Source: Serinus canaria
Taxonomy: Eukaryota; Chordata; Aves; Passeriformes; Fringillidae
NCBI RefSeq assembly: GCF_022539315.1
Contig: NC_066329.1
Location: 5,555,072-5,619,071, forward strand
DNA: 64,000 nt
Direction: 5' to 3'
The notes under the pieces were generated by a model, which saw only the letters and a list, made by a program, of their open reading frames with translations, was not told the DNA's origin and made no database searches. The position numbers and the translations under genes were made by a program. Positions 62,901 through 64,000 of this stretch are shown one piece after another. Numbering within the stretch: the first letter of the stretch is position 1; the number at the start of each line of letters is the position of its first letter.

Positions 62901-64000
62901 AGGCTGGACACTTGCTGAAATAGATGGTGCACAATAATGGCTCCAGATCCATTAAACTGGACTGGTGCACCTGCAGGTTGCTATAGCAAGGCTCATTCAC
63001 TTAGCAAACCCCAGCCTAATTACACACCAGTGTCACAAAGCACTTTGGTGTTGTCAAGCATTTTCCAGCCTTATGTTCTTATCTGGAAACAAATGAGATT
63101 GAAGCAGTCTTGGGGTACTCGGTAAAGCAAAAAAGGAAATACAGTCGGCTTGGAACCAAGTGCAAAGCCAAACCATTTACAGCAGAACAGAAAGGACCCA
63201 GAAAGACTTCAAGAAGCTTTACAGATGAGAAATAACACTGTCATAAGGTAATGCATGCACTTGATAAACTGCTTTATGAGAACCTGGTACGTACAGTGCT
63301 ACCTGTACCAAGATTTGCAAGAGTTCTCGCCTCATTTTTATTCAGCAGACTGAAAAATTGTCAGGCTGATTCAGTCACACTAAGAATTTCTCAGAGGCCA
63401 AGTCCTAGCCTGCCAGTTAGGATATCACACATCCAAGCATAAGCATTAATTACAAGCAGTTGACAGTCAGCTTTGCCAAAGTACTAAAGTTACTCACACT
63501 CCTTTGAGTAGGCATCTGAGGTTTGTTTTTCAGTTTTAGAGTTCAGTAAATCAAGGAAATTTCTTGGGCTTTTGAGTAGCTACTGCTGGATTTGCTAAGG
63601 GAAAAAAAAAAAAAAAAAGTTGTTCCTTGTTTCCCACAGCCCAATTAAGGATCCATGTTGTGTTGGAAGCGCCAGCTCTCAGCACTGCAGCTGCTAGAAG
63701 AGTATTAAATTAGAATTAGGTTTTTGACCCTACAGTTACTACTGTGTTTACTGTATCATGCCTATTATTTGCACAAACTTCAACAGATTTCATCTGCCTA
63801 GAATTTTCATTTTTTAAGGAGCTAATTTACTCCAGATCATTTCCTTCTGCAACGCTACCATTTAATTATAGAGTCCTAAAAAAGGGGGGAGGGAAATGAA
63901 GTCTTGTAAGATACCACACCATTACATAAAATAAGAAACAGGACTTACCCCAGCAATGCATTCCTCCTGAATTCCCCTTGTGAATTGCTTGTCTTCTCTG
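59923..64000. other. Region upstream of SLC25A1, no gene seen
   Basis: AT-richer sequence with short reading frames only. In human the next gene is CLTCL1, but no clathrin heavy-chain reading frame is recognisable. A donor-like GTAAGT on the minus strand at 63948-63943 follows an open stretch that I cannot assign. Otherwise nothing is evident apart from A-runs near 62,533 and 63,601. Confidence 0.55.

Overview
The window looks like avian nuclear DNA. It has CpG-island promoters, short introns in the gene-dense part, few interspersed repeats, and two short CR1-like LINE fragments, the retroposon family typical of birds and other reptiles. Gene content and order match human 22q11.2 (DGCR2 - ESS2 - GSC2 - SLC25A1), with two extra genes between GSC2 and SLC25A1. 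All identifications come from reading translated exons and splice sites by eye against protein families known to me. No search was run.

Layout, left to right. 1-9383 is intron 1 of DGCR2 (minus strand), and 9384-9462 is its first coding exon, in a CpG island. 9.9-14.2 kb is intergenic with no recognisable gene. ESS2/DGCR14 (minus, 14923-21657) has ten exons and a 481-residue protein. GSC2 (minus, 22615-24682) is a three-exon goosecoid-type K50 homeobox gene. About 4 kb of noncoding sequence follows. A complete 31-exon THADA-family gene (plus, 28651-41570; 1,907 residues) is next, converging on a five-exon somatomedin-B/thrombospondin-1 secreted-protein gene related to SBSPON (minus, 42710-45072). 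SLC25A1, the mitochondrial citrate carrier (minus, 46688-59195; nine exons, 311 residues), follows, with a 9.8-kb first intron. 59.5-64 kb is intergenic or beyond the SLC25A1 promoter, with no gene I can support.

The genes do not form one pathway. ESS2 is a nuclear spliceosome-associated factor, GSC2 a transcriptional repressor, SLC25A1 a metabolite carrier, the SBSPON-like product extracellular, and the THADA-like product a relative of the tRNA Nm32-methylation partner Trm732/THADA. The features most worth a second look are: the full-length divergent THADA paralogue with an altered RRSAGLP motif and a recent in-frame 54-bp duplication; six in-frame tandem 5' splice sites at the end of GSC2 exon 1; and a perfect 17-bp hairpin starting at intron position +6 of ESS2 intron 3.
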